A stretch of 64,000 bases of DNA from Tomitella cavernea (GCF_016599145.1 NZ_JAENKO010000011.1:1-64000), one strand, 5' to 3'. Counted from the first letter of the stretch, positions 26,232-35,705 are shown. The notes: generated by a model not told the origin, from the letters alone. Numbers and translations: made by a program.

Positions 26232-27988
26232 CGTGCGGTGCTCCTTCGCGGTGTGCGGTCGTCGGTGTCGGTAATGCCGGATCTGCCGGCGGGGTCATCG
26301 GTGCCGTCGGTGCTCGCGTCGCCGTCCGGCGGTGCCGGCTCCGCGGATTCCACGGGATCGTCGGGGGACGGTCGCTCCATCCAACCGAGCAGGACCGACC
26401 CGCCTTCGGGGCGCCGCCACGGCAGGAGCACGGCGACGACGATCGCGCACAACACCGCCAGGCCCACGGTGGCGTAGGAGGCGATCTGGAATCCGTCCAG
26501 TGCGGCCGCCTTCATGGTGAGGATCAGCTGGTCTTTGGTGTCGGAGAATAGCGAGGGCACGTCGTGCTGCCGGATCTCCAGGACGGTGAGCACAGACTGC
26601 CGGGCGTACTCCTTCTGCTGCGGGTCCATCATGGTGTCCGGGATCCGGTCCACCAGCGGTGTCACCGTGGCGGTGTAGGTGGACGCGACGATGGACCCGA
26701 GCACGGCGACGCCCAGCGCGCCGCCGATCTCGCGGGTGGTGTCGTTGACGGCGGATCCGGCGCCGGCTTCCTCGGCGGTCACCGACCCCATCACTGACTC
26801 GGTGGCCGGGCCCTGGACGACGGCCAGCCCCAGTCCCATGAGGATCATCGAGATGAGCACGATGCCGGCGTAGGGCGAGTCGACGGTGACCTGCCCGGCG
26901 AGGCCCATGCCCGTGGCGAGGAGCACGAACCCGCCGATGAGCACGGCGGTGGTGCCGATGCGCAGGGCCAGCATGGTCGCGGCGGGTGCGGCGATGAGCA
27001 CGGCCGCCGCGAACGGCAGCGAGCGGATGCCGAACTCCAGCGGCGAGTACTCCTGGATGCCCTGGAAGTACTGGGTGATCAGGAACAGGAACCCGAACAT
27101 GGAGAAGTAGGCGACGGTGATCGACAGCGCGGGAAGGGAGAAGCGCCGGTTCCGGAACAGCGTGACGTCGAAGACCGGGTTCTCGGCCCGGATCTCGCGC
27201 CACACGAACGCCGCGAGCAGCGCCACCGCGCCGGCGAAGGCGCACAGGGTGACCGGGGACAACCACCCGTTGCGGGGGCCCTCGATGATCGACCACACCA
27301 GGGTGACGATGCCCGCGAGCGACAGGACGAGTCCGAGCACGTCGAGCCGCCCGTGCGCCGTGGTCCGCGACTCGGGGAGCACCAGTGCTGCTGCGATGAG
27401 GACGGCCAGGGCGATGGGCACGTTCATCCAGAACACCGAGTGCCACGAGAAATGCTCGAGCAGCCAGCCTCCCGCGGTGGGGCCGATGGCCACTGCGAAC
27501 CCGGCCATCGCCGTCCATACGGCGATGGCCGCGCCGCGGGCCTTCGGCGTGGTGAAGGTGTTGGTGAGCAAAGCCAGAGTTGCTGGGAACACGGCCGCTG
27601 CGAACACGCCCATCGCGGCGCGCGCGGCGATGACCATGCCGACGTCGGTGGCCAGCGCGCCGCCGATCGACATCACCGCCACGCCGGCCAGGCCGATCAT
27701 CATCAGCCGCCGGCGCCCGTAGCGGTCTCCGAGGTGCCCGAAGGCGAGGAGGAATCCGGCGAAGGTCAGCGTGTAGGCGTCGACGATCCACTGGAGACCG
27801 GCGAAGTCGGCGCCGAGGCTCACTCCCATCGACGGCAGGGCGACATTGACGACGGTGTTGTCTAGCAGCACCAGCAACTCGGCGAGGCAGACGACGACGA
27901 GGATCGCGCCGCGGCGCAGGGCGGTCATCGTCTCGCGCGGTGCATCACCGGGCGGCGGCGCGGTCAAGGGCGCGGTGAGGATGCTCAT
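26228..27988 (-). CDS. MFS permease, DHA2 family (14-helix drug exporter type)
   Basis: The 586-residue protein has helix 1 LAELLVLLDNTVVNVALPSMG (motif D1), loop motif GHLGDRYGRRRLMM, and motif C in GPTAGGWLLEHFSW. This is a canonical EmrB/QacA-type exporter. The last ~60 residues are an acidic, Pro/Asp-rich cytoplasmic tail. It follows the MTB12-like lipoprotein by 10 bp and overlaps the thioesterase, forming an operon. Residues about 216-343 are duplicated almost exactly in the scar at 19930-20313, so this is the intact parental copy. Confidence 0.9.
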   Translation of the reverse strand: MSILTAPLTAPPPGDAPRETMTALRRGAILVVVCLAELLVLLDNTVVNVALPSMGVSLGADFAGLQWIVDAYTLTFAGFLLAFGHLGDRYGRRRLMMIGLAGVAVMSIGGALATDVGMVIAARAAMGVFAAAVFPATLALLTNTFTTPKARGAAIAVWTAMAGFAVAIGPTAGGWLLEHFSWHSVFWMNVPIALAVLIAAALVLPESRTTAHGRLDVLGLVLSLAGIVTLVWSIIEGPRNGWLSPVTLCAFAGAVALLAAFVWREIRAENPVFDVTLFRNRRFSLPALSITVAYFSMFGFLFLITQYFQGIQEYSPLEFGIRSLPFAAAVLIAAPAATMLALRIGTTAVLIGGFVLLATGMGLAGQVTVDSPYAGIVLISMILMGLGLAVVQGPATESVMGSVTAEEAGAGSAVNDTTREIGGALGVAVLGSIVASTYTATVTPLVDRIPDTMMDPQQKEYARQSVLTVLEIRQHDVPSLFSDTKDQLILTMKAAALDGFQIASYATVGLAVLCAIVVAVLLPWRRPEGGSVLLGWMERPSPDDPVESAEPAPPDGDASTDGTDDPAGRSGITDTDDRTPRRSTAR

Positions 27989-27998
27989 ATCTGTCTCC

Positions 27999-28505
27999 TC
28001 ACGCTTCCGGGCAGGCGGCGCTTGTGATCGCCATCAGGCGCAGCACTGCGCAGGCGTTCTCATGAGAGAGCTTCCAGATGCCGTCCTCGGCGACGAAAGT
28101 GGCGTCGCCCTGGCTCTGCTGCCCGTCGAAGGTGGCGGTGAACGGCACGCTCACCGTCGCGTCGCCGGTGGCGGTGACGGGTTCGGACAGCGTCATCGTC
28201 GCGTTTGGGGAAGCTGCGAGCTTCTGTGCCAGCACGTCGAATGCCGCGGGGTCATCCTCGCCGCCCTCGACGAGTACCGCCTTCTGCTCGGCGGGCACTG
28301 CCGGATCGATGATGGTTGCGAACTGCGCCTGCAGCTCGGCCGCCGTCGGAGCCGGAAGAGCATTCCCTGCATCGTCGATCGTCGTGCCCCCGGCGGTCGT
28401 CGTCGGCGTCGCGGCCGGTTCGCTCGCGCCGCAGGCGCTCAGCGTGAAGGCGCATGCCGCGGAAACGGCGATGACTGCGATGGGTCGGCGGGGCTTTGTG
28501 AGCAT
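27999..28505 (-). CDS. MTB12-like lipoprotein
   Basis: The signal peptide (basic TKPRRP, hydrophobic AVIAVSAACAFTL) ends in the lipobox LSAC, Cys25. The mature part has a Thr/Pro/Ala-rich linker and then a ~110-residue domain (LQAQFATIIDPAVP... VSVPFTATFDGQQSQGDATFV... LSHENACAVL). This resembles the low-molecular-weight antigen MTB12 C-terminal domain of mycolate bacteria. It is probably anchored to the outer face of the membrane. It lies 10 bp upstream of the MFS gene, so it may act with the exporter. Confidence 0.8.
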   Translation of the reverse strand: MLTKPRRPIAVIAVSAACAFTLSACGASEPAATPTTTAGGTTIDDAGNALPAPTAAELQAQFATIIDPAVPAEQKAVLVEGGEDDPAAFDVLAQKLAASPNATMTLSEPVTATGDATVSVPFTATFDGQQSQGDATFVAEDGIWKLSHENACAVLRLMAITSAACPEA

Positions 28506-28653
28506 GACCGGTCTCCTCGGGGTTCGGCGTCGGCGCGCCGGCTGGAAGCGACGCGGTAGAACGGACGGTATACGTAACCAGTAGTATCAGTCAACAGTGC
28601 GTGCGGAGATGCGGACGCGATGCGTGATCCATCCACTGGTGGCGCGCCCGGAG

Positions 28654-29769
28654 TCAGCCGCTACGTCGTTTCAACCACCGCACGATCTCCCCGGCGGGAT
28701 CGGCCCGGAACAGCGCGGTGCCTCGCTCGATCTGCGCGGAGCGCCGCGGCCCGGGCGGGCGCAGCGCATCGACCGCCCGGACCAGTGACGCCGCGTCGTC
28801 GGCGGCCGTGACCAGACCGTGTTCGACGAGTGCGCGCGCCACCGGCACGCCGTGGCCGGCGATGGGGCGGTACTCGACGACGGGGACGCCCGCGGCGAGC
28901 GCCTCCATGCACATCGACCCGCCCGCGTTGTCGACGAGGACGGCCGCGCCGGCGAGCAGCGCGGGCATGTCGTCGCGCCAGCCCAGCGCCGTCGCGCCCG
29001 GGACGGCGGCGACCCGCCGGTGCAGCCGCGCGTTGCGCCCGCACAGTGCGACCGGCCGGACCCCGGGGGCGGCGGCCAGTGCGGTGACGGTGTCGAAGAC
29101 GTCGCCGATCCCCCACGACCCGGTGGAGACGAGCACGGTGTCGTCATCCCCGGCCGCGAGGGCGGTCCGGCGCGCGTCCGGGTCGCGAAGGAACCGCGGG
29201 TCGACGAGGGGACCGGGGCCGATCGCGTCCGCCCCCGTCGCCGTGCGCACGCGCCGGGCGATGGATTCCGAGATGCAGCAGTACAAGTCCGCGCCCCCGC
29301 CGAGCCACATCGCGTGCGCCACCATCTCGGTGACCACGACGATCGATGGCGCACCTGTGACGCCGCGGCGGCGGAGCTCGCCCACCGACTGGCCGGCCAG
29401 GTGGAAGGTCGAGACGACGGCGGTGGGCGCGAAGCCGCGCACGACGGGTGCCAGCGCGCGGGCCCCCAGCCGCGCGAGGGGGCGCGAACGGGCCGGGCGC
29501 TGCGGCCCCGTCGACTCCGATCCCGTCCGCAGCGAGTCGCTCGCCATGAACACCCGGTAGATCGCCGAGTACAGCCACGGCGCGTGCGCGAGCATGCCGC
29601 CGTAGAACCCGCGGAGCGCGGAACCCAGGCGCAGCGGAAGCAGGGCGAGCAGATCGACGACGCGGACCTCGGCGCCGCGCTCGGCGAATCGGCGGGCCAA
29701 CTCGCGGGCGCACTGGTCGTGCCCGGCGCCCATGCCCGCCGAGACCAGCAGAATCCGCTGCCCCTGCAT
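28654..29769 (-). CDS. Glycosyltransferase, MGDG-synthase/MurG-like (GT-B)
   Basis: The 371-residue protein starts with ILLVSAGMGAGHDQCARELARRF, the N-terminal motif of the MGDG synthase / processive diacylglycerol glycosyltransferase group. The C-terminal nucleotide-sugar site is seen as VLVDNAGGSMCMEALAAGVPVVEYRP. Such enzymes transfer a sugar to a lipid at the inner membrane face. It is divergent from the polysaccharide deacetylase, with only 23 bp between starts, so the two probably share a control region. Confidence 0.8.
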   Translation of the reverse strand: MQGQRILLVSAGMGAGHDQCARELARRFAERGAEVRVVDLLALLPLRLGSALRGFYGGMLAHAPWLYSAIYRVFMASDSLRTGSESTGPQRPARSRPLARLGARALAPVVRGFAPTAVVSTFHLAGQSVGELRRRGVTGAPSIVVVTEMVAHAMWLGGGADLYCCISESIARRVRTATGADAIGPGPLVDPRFLRDPDARRTALAAGDDDTVLVSTGSWGIGDVFDTVTALAAAPGVRPVALCGRNARLHRRVAAVPGATALGWRDDMPALLAGAAVLVDNAGGSMCMEALAAGVPVVEYRPIAGHGVPVARALVEHGLVTAADDAASLVRAVDALRPPGPRRSAQIERGTALFRADPAGEIVRWLKRRSG

Positions 29770-29792
29770 GCCTTCGAGCCTAGGCTTCCGGC

Positions 29793-30518
29793 ATGGGGCG
29801 CATGGCCGGAGCGCGGGTCACCGGGCGGGTGATCGGTGCCGTGGCGGCCGCGCACATCCTGCCCGCGGGCACGTGGCTGCCCCCGGTACGAAGGTCGTTC
29901 GCGCCGTCGCTGTGCGGGCCCGGCGCCGCCGACCACGTGGCGCTGACTTTCGACGACGGCCCCGATGCGGCGTCCACCCCGTACTTCCTCGACGCGCTCG
30001 AGAGCCTGGGCGTGCGCGCCACGTTCTTCTGCGTCGGCGAGCAGGTGCGCAGCCATCCGCGGGTGGCGCGCGAGGCGGCGGGGCGCGGGCACGAGATCGC
30101 CTGCCACGGGTGGCGCCACCGAAACCAGCTTTTGCGGCCCGGCCCCGTCGGCGCGGAACTACGGGCGGCCCGCGACCTCATCGCGGACGTGACGGGGCAC
30201 CCGCCGCGCTGGTACCGGCCGCCCTACGGGGTGCTCACCGGGCAGGGGGTGCTGGCCGCTCGGCGCGCCCGCCTGAACCCGGTGCTGTGGTCGGCGTGGG
30301 GGAAGGACTGGACGTTGGGGGTCACCGCCGGCGACGTGCTGCGCGTGGTGGGGCCCGGGCTGCGCGGCGGCGCCACGATCCTCCTGCACGACACCGACGC
30401 CTACGCGCAGCCAGGCTCGTGGCGGGCGACGCTGGCGGCGCTGCCCCGCATCGTCGGCGCCTGCCAGGAGAAGGGGCTGCGCGTCGGGGCGCTCGGTGAA
30501 CACGCGCCCAGGGCCTGA
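29793..30518 (+). CDS. Polysaccharide deacetylase (NodB domain)
   Basis: The 241-residue protein has a short hydrophobic N-terminal segment (VIGAVAAAHILPAG) that may anchor it. It contains the NodB motifs: MT1 LTFDDGPD (metal Asp), MT2 HEIACHGWRHRN (HxxxH-like), MT3 RWYRPPYGVLT, and MT4/5 ILLHDTD. The family removes N- or O-acetyl groups from polymers such as peptidoglycan or glycolipid sugars. Pairing with the divergent GT-B enzyme suggests joint work on an envelope glycolipid. Confidence 0.85.
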   Translation: MGRMAGARVTGRVIGAVAAAHILPAGTWLPPVRRSFAPSLCGPGAADHVALTFDDGPDAASTPYFLDALESLGVRATFFCVGEQVRSHPRVAREAAGRGHEIACHGWRHRNQLLRPGPVGAELRAARDLIADVTGHPPRWYRPPYGVLTGQGVLAARRARLNPVLWSAWGKDWTLGVTAGDVLRVVGPGLRGGATILLHDTDAYAQPGSWRATLAALPRIVGACQEKGLRVGALGEHAPRA

Positions 30519-30551
30519 TGCTCGGGCGCCCTGCTATCCGATGCCCGGTGG

Positions 30552-31418
30552 TCAACCGCGCCCGCCCGCCGCCGCGGTGGCGAACGACCGGCCCAGCACC
30601 GCGACCCCGGCCGCAATGAGCGCCACCGCCGGCACGGCGAGCGCAGGGTACCAGCCGCCGCGCACCTGCTCGCCGAACACGACCACGCCCCAGATCATCG
30701 ACACCACCGGTTCGGTGCCCGTCAGGCCCGGCTGGGCGGCGATGAGCGGGCCGGAGCCGAAGGTGACCTGCAGCAGGAAGAACGCGAGCGCGCCCGCCGC
30801 CAGCAGCCCGTAGACGTGCCACGTAGTGAACGCCCCGGCCATGCCCCCGTCGACCAGGTCGGTGGTGAACGCCTTGGTGAGCACGGTCGTCACGCCGAAG
30901 CCGGTGCCGGCGGCCAGGCTCAGCAGTGCGGGCCGGGCCAGGGAACCGACGGGGGCGCGGGCGCCGAGCACCGTGAACGCGGCGATGAATCCCGTGGACG
31001 CGCCGAGCCCGATCAGCCACGTGCGCCCCGGCACGTCTGCCGCGTCGCCGCCGGCCGGGGCCAGGAGGAACAGCAGTGCGGCCAGACCGACGGTGATCGC
31101 GGCGACGGCCCGCCACTCGCCGGCGCGGGTGCGGCGGCCGAAGAACACCCGCGCGATGACCAGGGTGAAGGGCAGGTCCAGCATCAGCAGGGGTTCGACG
31201 ACGACGATCGGCCCGCTGGCCAGGGCCGCCGCCATGAGTACGAAGCTGCCGATCATCGCCGCGAGCCCCGCGAACCACATCGGCTCGCGCAGGATGCGGG
31301 CGATGAGCCGCGGATGGAACAGCTCGTCGGCCGGGCGCTTGCGGTTGGCGGCGCGCTGCAGCACCGATGCGGCGGCGTTGACCGCGGCGGTGAGTATCGC
31401 GAGCGCGTAGACGAGCAC
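30552..31418 (-). CDS. DMT-family permease (paralog 1)
   Basis: GTG 31418 gives a 288-residue protein with about ten helices. It aligns over its whole length with the upstream gene at 31437-32594 (shared blocks ASVLQRAANRKRPADELFHPRLI, GSGPLIAAQPGLTG and VVFGEQVRGG), so the pair arose by tandem duplication. The repeated EamA halves are typical of drug/metabolite transporters. Only 18 bp separate the two genes, and they are likely one operon, possibly a heteromeric transporter as in small multidrug-like pairs. Confidence 0.8.
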   Translation of the reverse strand: MLVYALAILTAAVNAAASVLQRAANRKRPADELFHPRLIARILREPMWFAGLAAMIGSFVLMAAALASGPIVVVEPLLMLDLPFTLVIARVFFGRRTRAGEWRAVAAITVGLAALLFLLAPAGGDAADVPGRTWLIGLGASTGFIAAFTVLGARAPVGSLARPALLSLAAGTGFGVTTVLTKAFTTDLVDGGMAGAFTTWHVYGLLAAGALAFFLLQVTFGSGPLIAAQPGLTGTEPVVSMIWGVVVFGEQVRGGWYPALAVPAVALIAAGVAVLGRSFATAAAGGRG

Positions 31419-31436
31419 TGGGCGGGTCCCGCGCGG

Positions 31437-32594
31437 TCAGTCCCGCTCGAGTTCCGGCCGGCGTCGTCCGGCCGCGCCGCGCCGGTCGCCGGGCCGGTCG
31501 CCGGGCCGGTCTCCGGGCCGGTTCCCGTGCGGGTCCGCGGACGGGTGGACGGGCCGCACCACGGGCGAGTGCTCGTCGTCCGGCGCGAGTTCGTCGTCGG
31601 CGAACTGCTCGTGGTCCGGCAGAAGGTCGTCGTCCCGGAAGAGGTCGTCGCCGAGGCCGAAGGCGCCGTGCGGGTTGGGTGCGGAGTGCAGGCGACGCGT
31701 CGCGAAACGGTCGTCCGAGACCGCGGCGGCGATCCCCTCCGGCTCGACCGCCGCCGAGAACGCCATGGTGAGCGCGATGATTCCGGCGGCCATGATCGCC
31801 GCCGAGATTCCAGTGCCGATGTAGAACAGGCCGCCGCGTACCTGTTCCCCGAAAACGATCGTCCCCCACAGGATCGACACGATCGGCTCGGCGCCGGTGA
31901 GCCCGGGCTGCGCGGCGATCAGCGGGCCGGACCCCAGTGCCGCCTGCAGCAGGAAGAACGCCAGCGCGCCGCACACGATGACGCCGTAGGTCTGCCACGT
32001 GGTGACCAACCCCGACCAGCCGCCGAGGTCGAGTGCAGCCGTCATCGCCTTGATCAGGGCCGCGTTGGTGCCGAACCCGATCCCGGCGGCCACGCCCAGC
32101 AACGCCGGCCGGGCCATCGAACCGACGGGCGCGCGGGCGGCCAGCACCACGAGAACGGCGATGCACGCGGCCGCGGCGCCGAGGCCCCAAGCCCAGGTGG
32201 ACAAGGTGATCGGCTCCCCGGGCCCGGCCTCGGGGGCGAGGAAGAACAACACCCCGACCAGCCCCACGGTGATGGCGGCCGCAGCACCCCACTCGGCGGG
32301 CCGGGTATGCCGCCCGAACGTGATATCCGCGATCACCAGGGTCAGCGGCAGGGTGAGCACCACCAACGGTTCGACGATGGAGATCGGGCCGCTGCCCAGG
32401 GCGCCGGCGAGCAGGAAGAAGCTGACGATCAGCGCGGCGATGCCGGCGAACCACAACGGCTCACGCAGCACCCGGATGATCAGGCGCGGATGGAACAGCT
32501 CGTCGGCGGGCCGCTTGCGGTTGGCCGCGCGTTGCAGAACCGAGGCCGTCGCGTTGGCGACGGCCGTGAGCAGCGCGAGCACGTAGACGAGCAA
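31437..32594 (-). CDS. DMT-family permease (paralog 2, with acidic tail)
   Basis: I choose TTG 32594 because GGGGAGGAGG lies just upstream and the downstream paralog starts at the equivalent LVY residue; an in-frame start at 32642 is less likely. The 385-residue protein has the same ten-helix DMT core as paralog 1 plus a ~100-residue cytoplasmic tail. The tail is rich in Asp, Arg and Pro and ends in a GDRP repeat encoded by 12-bp tandem units. The substrate is unknown. Confidence 0.8.
   Translation of the reverse strand: MLVYVLALLTAVANATASVLQRAANRKRPADELFHPRLIIRVLREPLWFAGIAALIVSFFLLAGALGSGPISIVEPLVVLTLPLTLVIADITFGRHTRPAEWGAAAAITVGLVGVLFFLAPEAGPGEPITLSTWAWGLGAAAACIAVLVVLAARAPVGSMARPALLGVAAGIGFGTNAALIKAMTAALDLGGWSGLVTTWQTYGVIVCGALAFFLLQAALGSGPLIAAQPGLTGAEPIVSILWGTIVFGEQVRGGLFYIGTGISAAIMAAGIIALTMAFSAAVEPEGIAAAVSDDRFATRRLHSAPNPHGAFGLGDDLFRDDDLLPDHEQFADDELAPDDEHSPVVRPVHPSADPHGNRPGDRPGDRPGDRRGAAGRRRPELERD
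31484..31519 (-). repeat. 12-bp tandem repeat (x3 plus partial) in DMT tail
   Basis: GGTCGCCGGGCC is present at 31484-31495 and 31496-31507, with a one-base variant at 31508-31519 and a partial unit after it. It encodes GDRP units on the minus strand. The period keeps frame. Confidence 0.9.
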
Positions 32595-32753
32595 CGTTCC
32601 TCCTCCCCGTGCTGGGCCGGGTCGACGCGTGGGTGCCGACACGGTCGATTATTGCGCGCCGCGGGCGAGGGCGCCGGTTCGAGGCGGGGATCAGAGGTGG
32701 CCCATTCCGGCCGAACCGGTTCGGATCGTGCCCCGCCGCGATAGATTCAACCA

Positions 32754-33794
32754 ATGGGGAGCAGGGTGTGGGGAAGGAGTGCGCGACTCGCTGCGAGAGC
32801 ACGGCGTGTCGGCTGGGCGTGGACCACCGGCGTTTGTGCTGGAGCACTCGGGGTGACGGCGTCGGCTTTCGGTGCTGGCGCGCCCGCCACGGCAGCGCCG
32901 TTGCCGGTGCCGGACGGCTTCTATGCGGGCGTCGCGGCGGAACTGGCGAATCCCGGCGGCTCGCTGCCCGGCTCCAACGACTACGCATGCGAGCCGACGC
33001 GCGACCACCCGCGGCCGGTGGTGCTGCTCCATGACCTCGGTGCGACGCGGCAGTCCAACTGGGCGACGCTCGTGCCGGCCCTCGCCAACGAGGGCCACTG
33101 CGTCTACGCGTTGACCTACGGCGTGGTCCCGGGCAAGGGGTTCGAATCCAACGGGCAGCCGCTGGGCGGCACTGCGCCGATCGAAGTGAGTGCCGGTGAG
33201 CTGGCGGACTTCGTCGACCGCGTGCTCGCTGCGCCCGGCACGCAGCGCGCGGCGGCGGCCGGCATCGGCGACGGCACGGTGGACCTGATCGGGCACGCCG
33301 AGGGTGCTCTCGTCGCCGGCTACTACGCGAAGGTCCTGGGCGGGGCGGACAACGTGCACGAGATCGTCTCCCTGGCGCCGACATGGAAGGGGGCGGGCGG
33401 CGACGTGGCGGCGCGGTACGTGGATCGGATGCCGGCGCAATGGCGCGCAGCCCTATACGACCAGATTCCGTATTTTCTGCAGGTCATGAGCGGCAGCGAC
33501 GTCGTCGAGGCGTTGAACGCCGGCGGGGCCCCGTACGCGCCGGGGGTGGAATACACCAACATTGCGACCCGCTACAACTGGGGCATCGACTATACGAGCG
33601 GGCTGGTGCCGGGGCCGCAGGTCACGAACATCGTGGTGCAAGACGGTTGCCCGACGGACTACTCGGAGCACGACGGCATCGGCGCATCGCCGCGTACAGT
33701 GGCCATCGTGCTCAATGCGCTCGACCCGGCGCATCCGCGACCCGTCCCATGCGGCGTGATCTTGCCGTTCGTCGGCACGATGGTCGGCCCGTGA
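32754..33794 (+). CDS. Secreted lipase-like alpha/beta fold protein lacking the catalytic serine
   Basis: The 346-residue precursor has a Sec signal (Arg-rich start, hydrophobic VCAGALGVTASAFGAGAP, cleavage near ATA-AP, residue 47-48). The mature protein matches actinobacterial class-2/EstB-type lipases: VVLLHDLGATRQSNWATL, ANEGHCVYALTYG, VQDGCPTDYSEHDGI (candidate Asp297 or Asp302, His306). At the nucleophile elbow it reads DLIGHAEGAL: the expected GHSxG serine is Ala182 (codon GCC). The oxyanion block is HDLG instead of HGLG. It therefore may be an inactive, ligand-binding pseudoenzyme, or use another residue. Confidence 0.75.
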   Translation: MGSRVWGRSARLAARARRVGWAWTTGVCAGALGVTASAFGAGAPATAAPLPVPDGFYAGVAAELANPGGSLPGSNDYACEPTRDHPRPVVLLHDLGATRQSNWATLVPALANEGHCVYALTYGVVPGKGFESNGQPLGGTAPIEVSAGELADFVDRVLAAPGTQRAAAAGIGDGTVDLIGHAEGALVAGYYAKVLGGADNVHEIVSLAPTWKGAGGDVAARYVDRMPAQWRAALYDQIPYFLQVMSGSDVVEALNAGGAPYAPGVEYTNIATRYNWGIDYTSGLVPGPQVTNIVVQDGCPTDYSEHDGIGASPRTVAIVLNALDPAHPRPVPCGVILPFVGTMVGP

Positions 33795-33921
33795 CTTTCA
33801 GGCAGCGATACCCCCGGGTGACGACCCCTACTTCCCCCTGAGCGATCTCATACTTTCGGCCGAGCAGAATCAGGCTGTAGACCGATGTGCGCGGGCGTCT
33901 GCGCGCGGCAGAGTGGTCACC

Positions 33922-34857
33922 ATGATCACCGTTGAGAACCTCACGAAGACGTACGGGGCATTCACCGCCGTCGACGACGTCTCGTTCACCTGCAAGCCGG
34001 GCATGGTCACCGGCTTCCTGGGGCCGAACGGCGCCGGAAAATCCACTACGATGCGCATCATCGCCGGGCTCACACCGGCCGGCAGCGGTTCGGCCACGGT
34101 GTCGGGCGTCGAGTTCGGGCGTGTGCCCAACCCGGGGACGCAGGTGGGCGTGCTGCTGGACGCCTCGGCACAGCATGCCGGGCGCACCGGGCGCGAGATC
34201 CTCACCCTCAGCGCCATGACGATGGGGCTGCCCATGTCGCGGGTCGACGAGATGCTGCACCTGGTGAGCCTCACTCCTGAGGAGTCCAAGCGCCGCGTGC
34301 GCAACTACTCGCTGGGCATGCGCCAGCGCCTCGGCATCGCCAACGCGCTGCTGGGCGACCCGCAGATCCTCATCCTCGACGAGCCGGCCAACGGCCTCGA
34401 CCCGGCAGGCATCCACTGGATGCGCACCCTGTTGCGCGGCTACGCGGACCGGGGCGGCACGGTGCTGCTCTCGTCGCACCTGCTGCACGAGATCGAGGTC
34501 ATCGCCGACGAGATCATCGTCATCGGCCAGGGGAAGATCATCGCGCAGGGCACCAAGGAGCAGTTGCTGCAGGCGTCGGGCGCGCTGGTCAAGGCCGGCG
34601 ACGACACCGCTTTGTCGGTGGCGCTCAGCGCCGCGGGCATCACGTCCGCGCCGCGCTCCGGCGGAGGCCTCACCACCGAGGCGGCGCCCGAGCAGGTGGG
34701 CAAGGTGGCCGCCGCGGCGGGCATCCCGCTGATCGAGCTGCGCCCCGCAGAGTCCGCCGGGCTGGAGGAGATGTTCCTGCAGCTCACCACCGAATCGCAG
34801 CGTGAGGGCAGCGCGTCCGCCGCGGCGTCCGCGCAGAAAGTAGGAGCACAGGCATGA
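33922..34857 (+). CDS. ABC transporter ATP-binding protein
   Basis: I use ATG 33922; an in-frame GTG at 33913 is possible. The 311-residue protein has Walker A GPNGAGKST, signature YSLGMRQRLGIANALLGD (LGMRQ), Walker B ILILDEPANGLDP and the H-loop SSHLLHE. This matches the DrrA/CcmA-type exporters. An extra C-terminal ~80 residues resemble the DUF4162 cap. It overlaps its permease by 4 bp. Together they form a two-gene exporter, perhaps for a hydrophobic or antibiotic-like compound. Confidence 0.85.
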   Translation: MITVENLTKTYGAFTAVDDVSFTCKPGMVTGFLGPNGAGKSTTMRIIAGLTPAGSGSATVSGVEFGRVPNPGTQVGVLLDASAQHAGRTGREILTLSAMTMGLPMSRVDEMLHLVSLTPEESKRRVRNYSLGMRQRLGIANALLGDPQILILDEPANGLDPAGIHWMRTLLRGYADRGGTVLLSSHLLHEIEVIADEIIVIGQGKIIAQGTKEQLLQASGALVKAGDDTALSVALSAAGITSAPRSGGGLTTEAAPEQVGKVAAAAGIPLIELRPAESAGLEEMFLQLTTESQREGSASAAASAQKVGAQA

Positions 34858-35666
34858 GCACCACCGCAGACACCGTGGGCGCCGCCGCCGCGCCCGCCAT
34901 CACCATCGACCGCAGCGCGCCGGCCGTCCCGATGAGCCGCCTGATCAAGGTCGAGACGCGCAAGATGTTCGACACCCGCTCGGGCTTCTGGCTGATGATC
35001 AGCATCGGGGTGCTCGCGCTGGTGGCGACCATCGCGGTGATCGCCTTCATCGACGGCGGCGACCTCAACTACGGCGCGTTCGCCACCGCGATCGGCGTGC
35101 CCATGGCCGTCCTGCTGCCGGTCATGGCCATCCTCTCGGTCACCAGCGAGTGGAGCCAGCGCACGGGGCTGACCACCTTCACGCTGGTTCCGCATCGCGG
35201 CCGCATCATCGGCGCGAAGGCCATCACCTCGGTGATCGTCGGCGCGGCGTCGATGCTGGTGGCGCTCGCCATCGGTGCGCTCGGCAACGTGATCGGGTCG
35301 CTGATCCGGGGCGCGGACATGACCTGGAACGTCACCGTCGCCGACGTGGCGCGCATCGTGTTCATCAACGTGCTGGGGCTGATGATCGGCTTCATGCTGG
35401 GTGTGCTCATCCGTAACTCGCCGGCCGCCATCGTCGGGTACTTCGTGTACTCGTTCGTGGTGCCGACGGTCTTCGGCGCGCTCGCCGGCGCGCAGGACTG
35501 GTTCGCGGACCTGCAGCCGTGGGTGGACTTCAACTACTCGCTCAACCGGATGTACGAGAATGCGCCCGCCGAGTCCTGGGCCACCCTGGCGGTCTCCGGG
35601 GTGATCTGGCTGGTGATCCCGCTGGCCATCGGGGTGCGCGCCATCATGCGCTCCGAGGTGAAGTAG
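34854..35666 (+). CDS. ABC transporter permease (ABC-2 type)
   Basis: The 270-residue protein has about six membrane helices and a leading cytoplasmic segment. Features of ABC-2 permeases are present: the pre-helix KVETRKMFDTRSGFWLMISIG, the loop TSEWSQRTGLTTFTLVPHRGRI with its conserved Glu, and four downstream helices. ATGA overlap with the ATPase gene supports a single transcript, which ends at the hairpin at 35706-35750. Confidence 0.85.
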   Translation: MSTTADTVGAAAAPAITIDRSAPAVPMSRLIKVETRKMFDTRSGFWLMISIGVLALVATIAVIAFIDGGDLNYGAFATAIGVPMAVLLPVMAILSVTSEWSQRTGLTTFTLVPHRGRIIGAKAITSVIVGAASMLVALAIGALGNVIGSLIRGADMTWNVTVADVARIVFINVLGLMIGFMLGVLIRNSPAAIVGYFVYSFVVPTVFGALAGAQDWFADLQPWVDFNYSLNRMYENAPAESWATLAVSGVIWLVIPLAIGVRAIMRSEVK

Positions 35667-35705
35667 CAGCGACGCAGTAGGCGCGCGGCCCGAGCCGCCC
35701 CTTCG

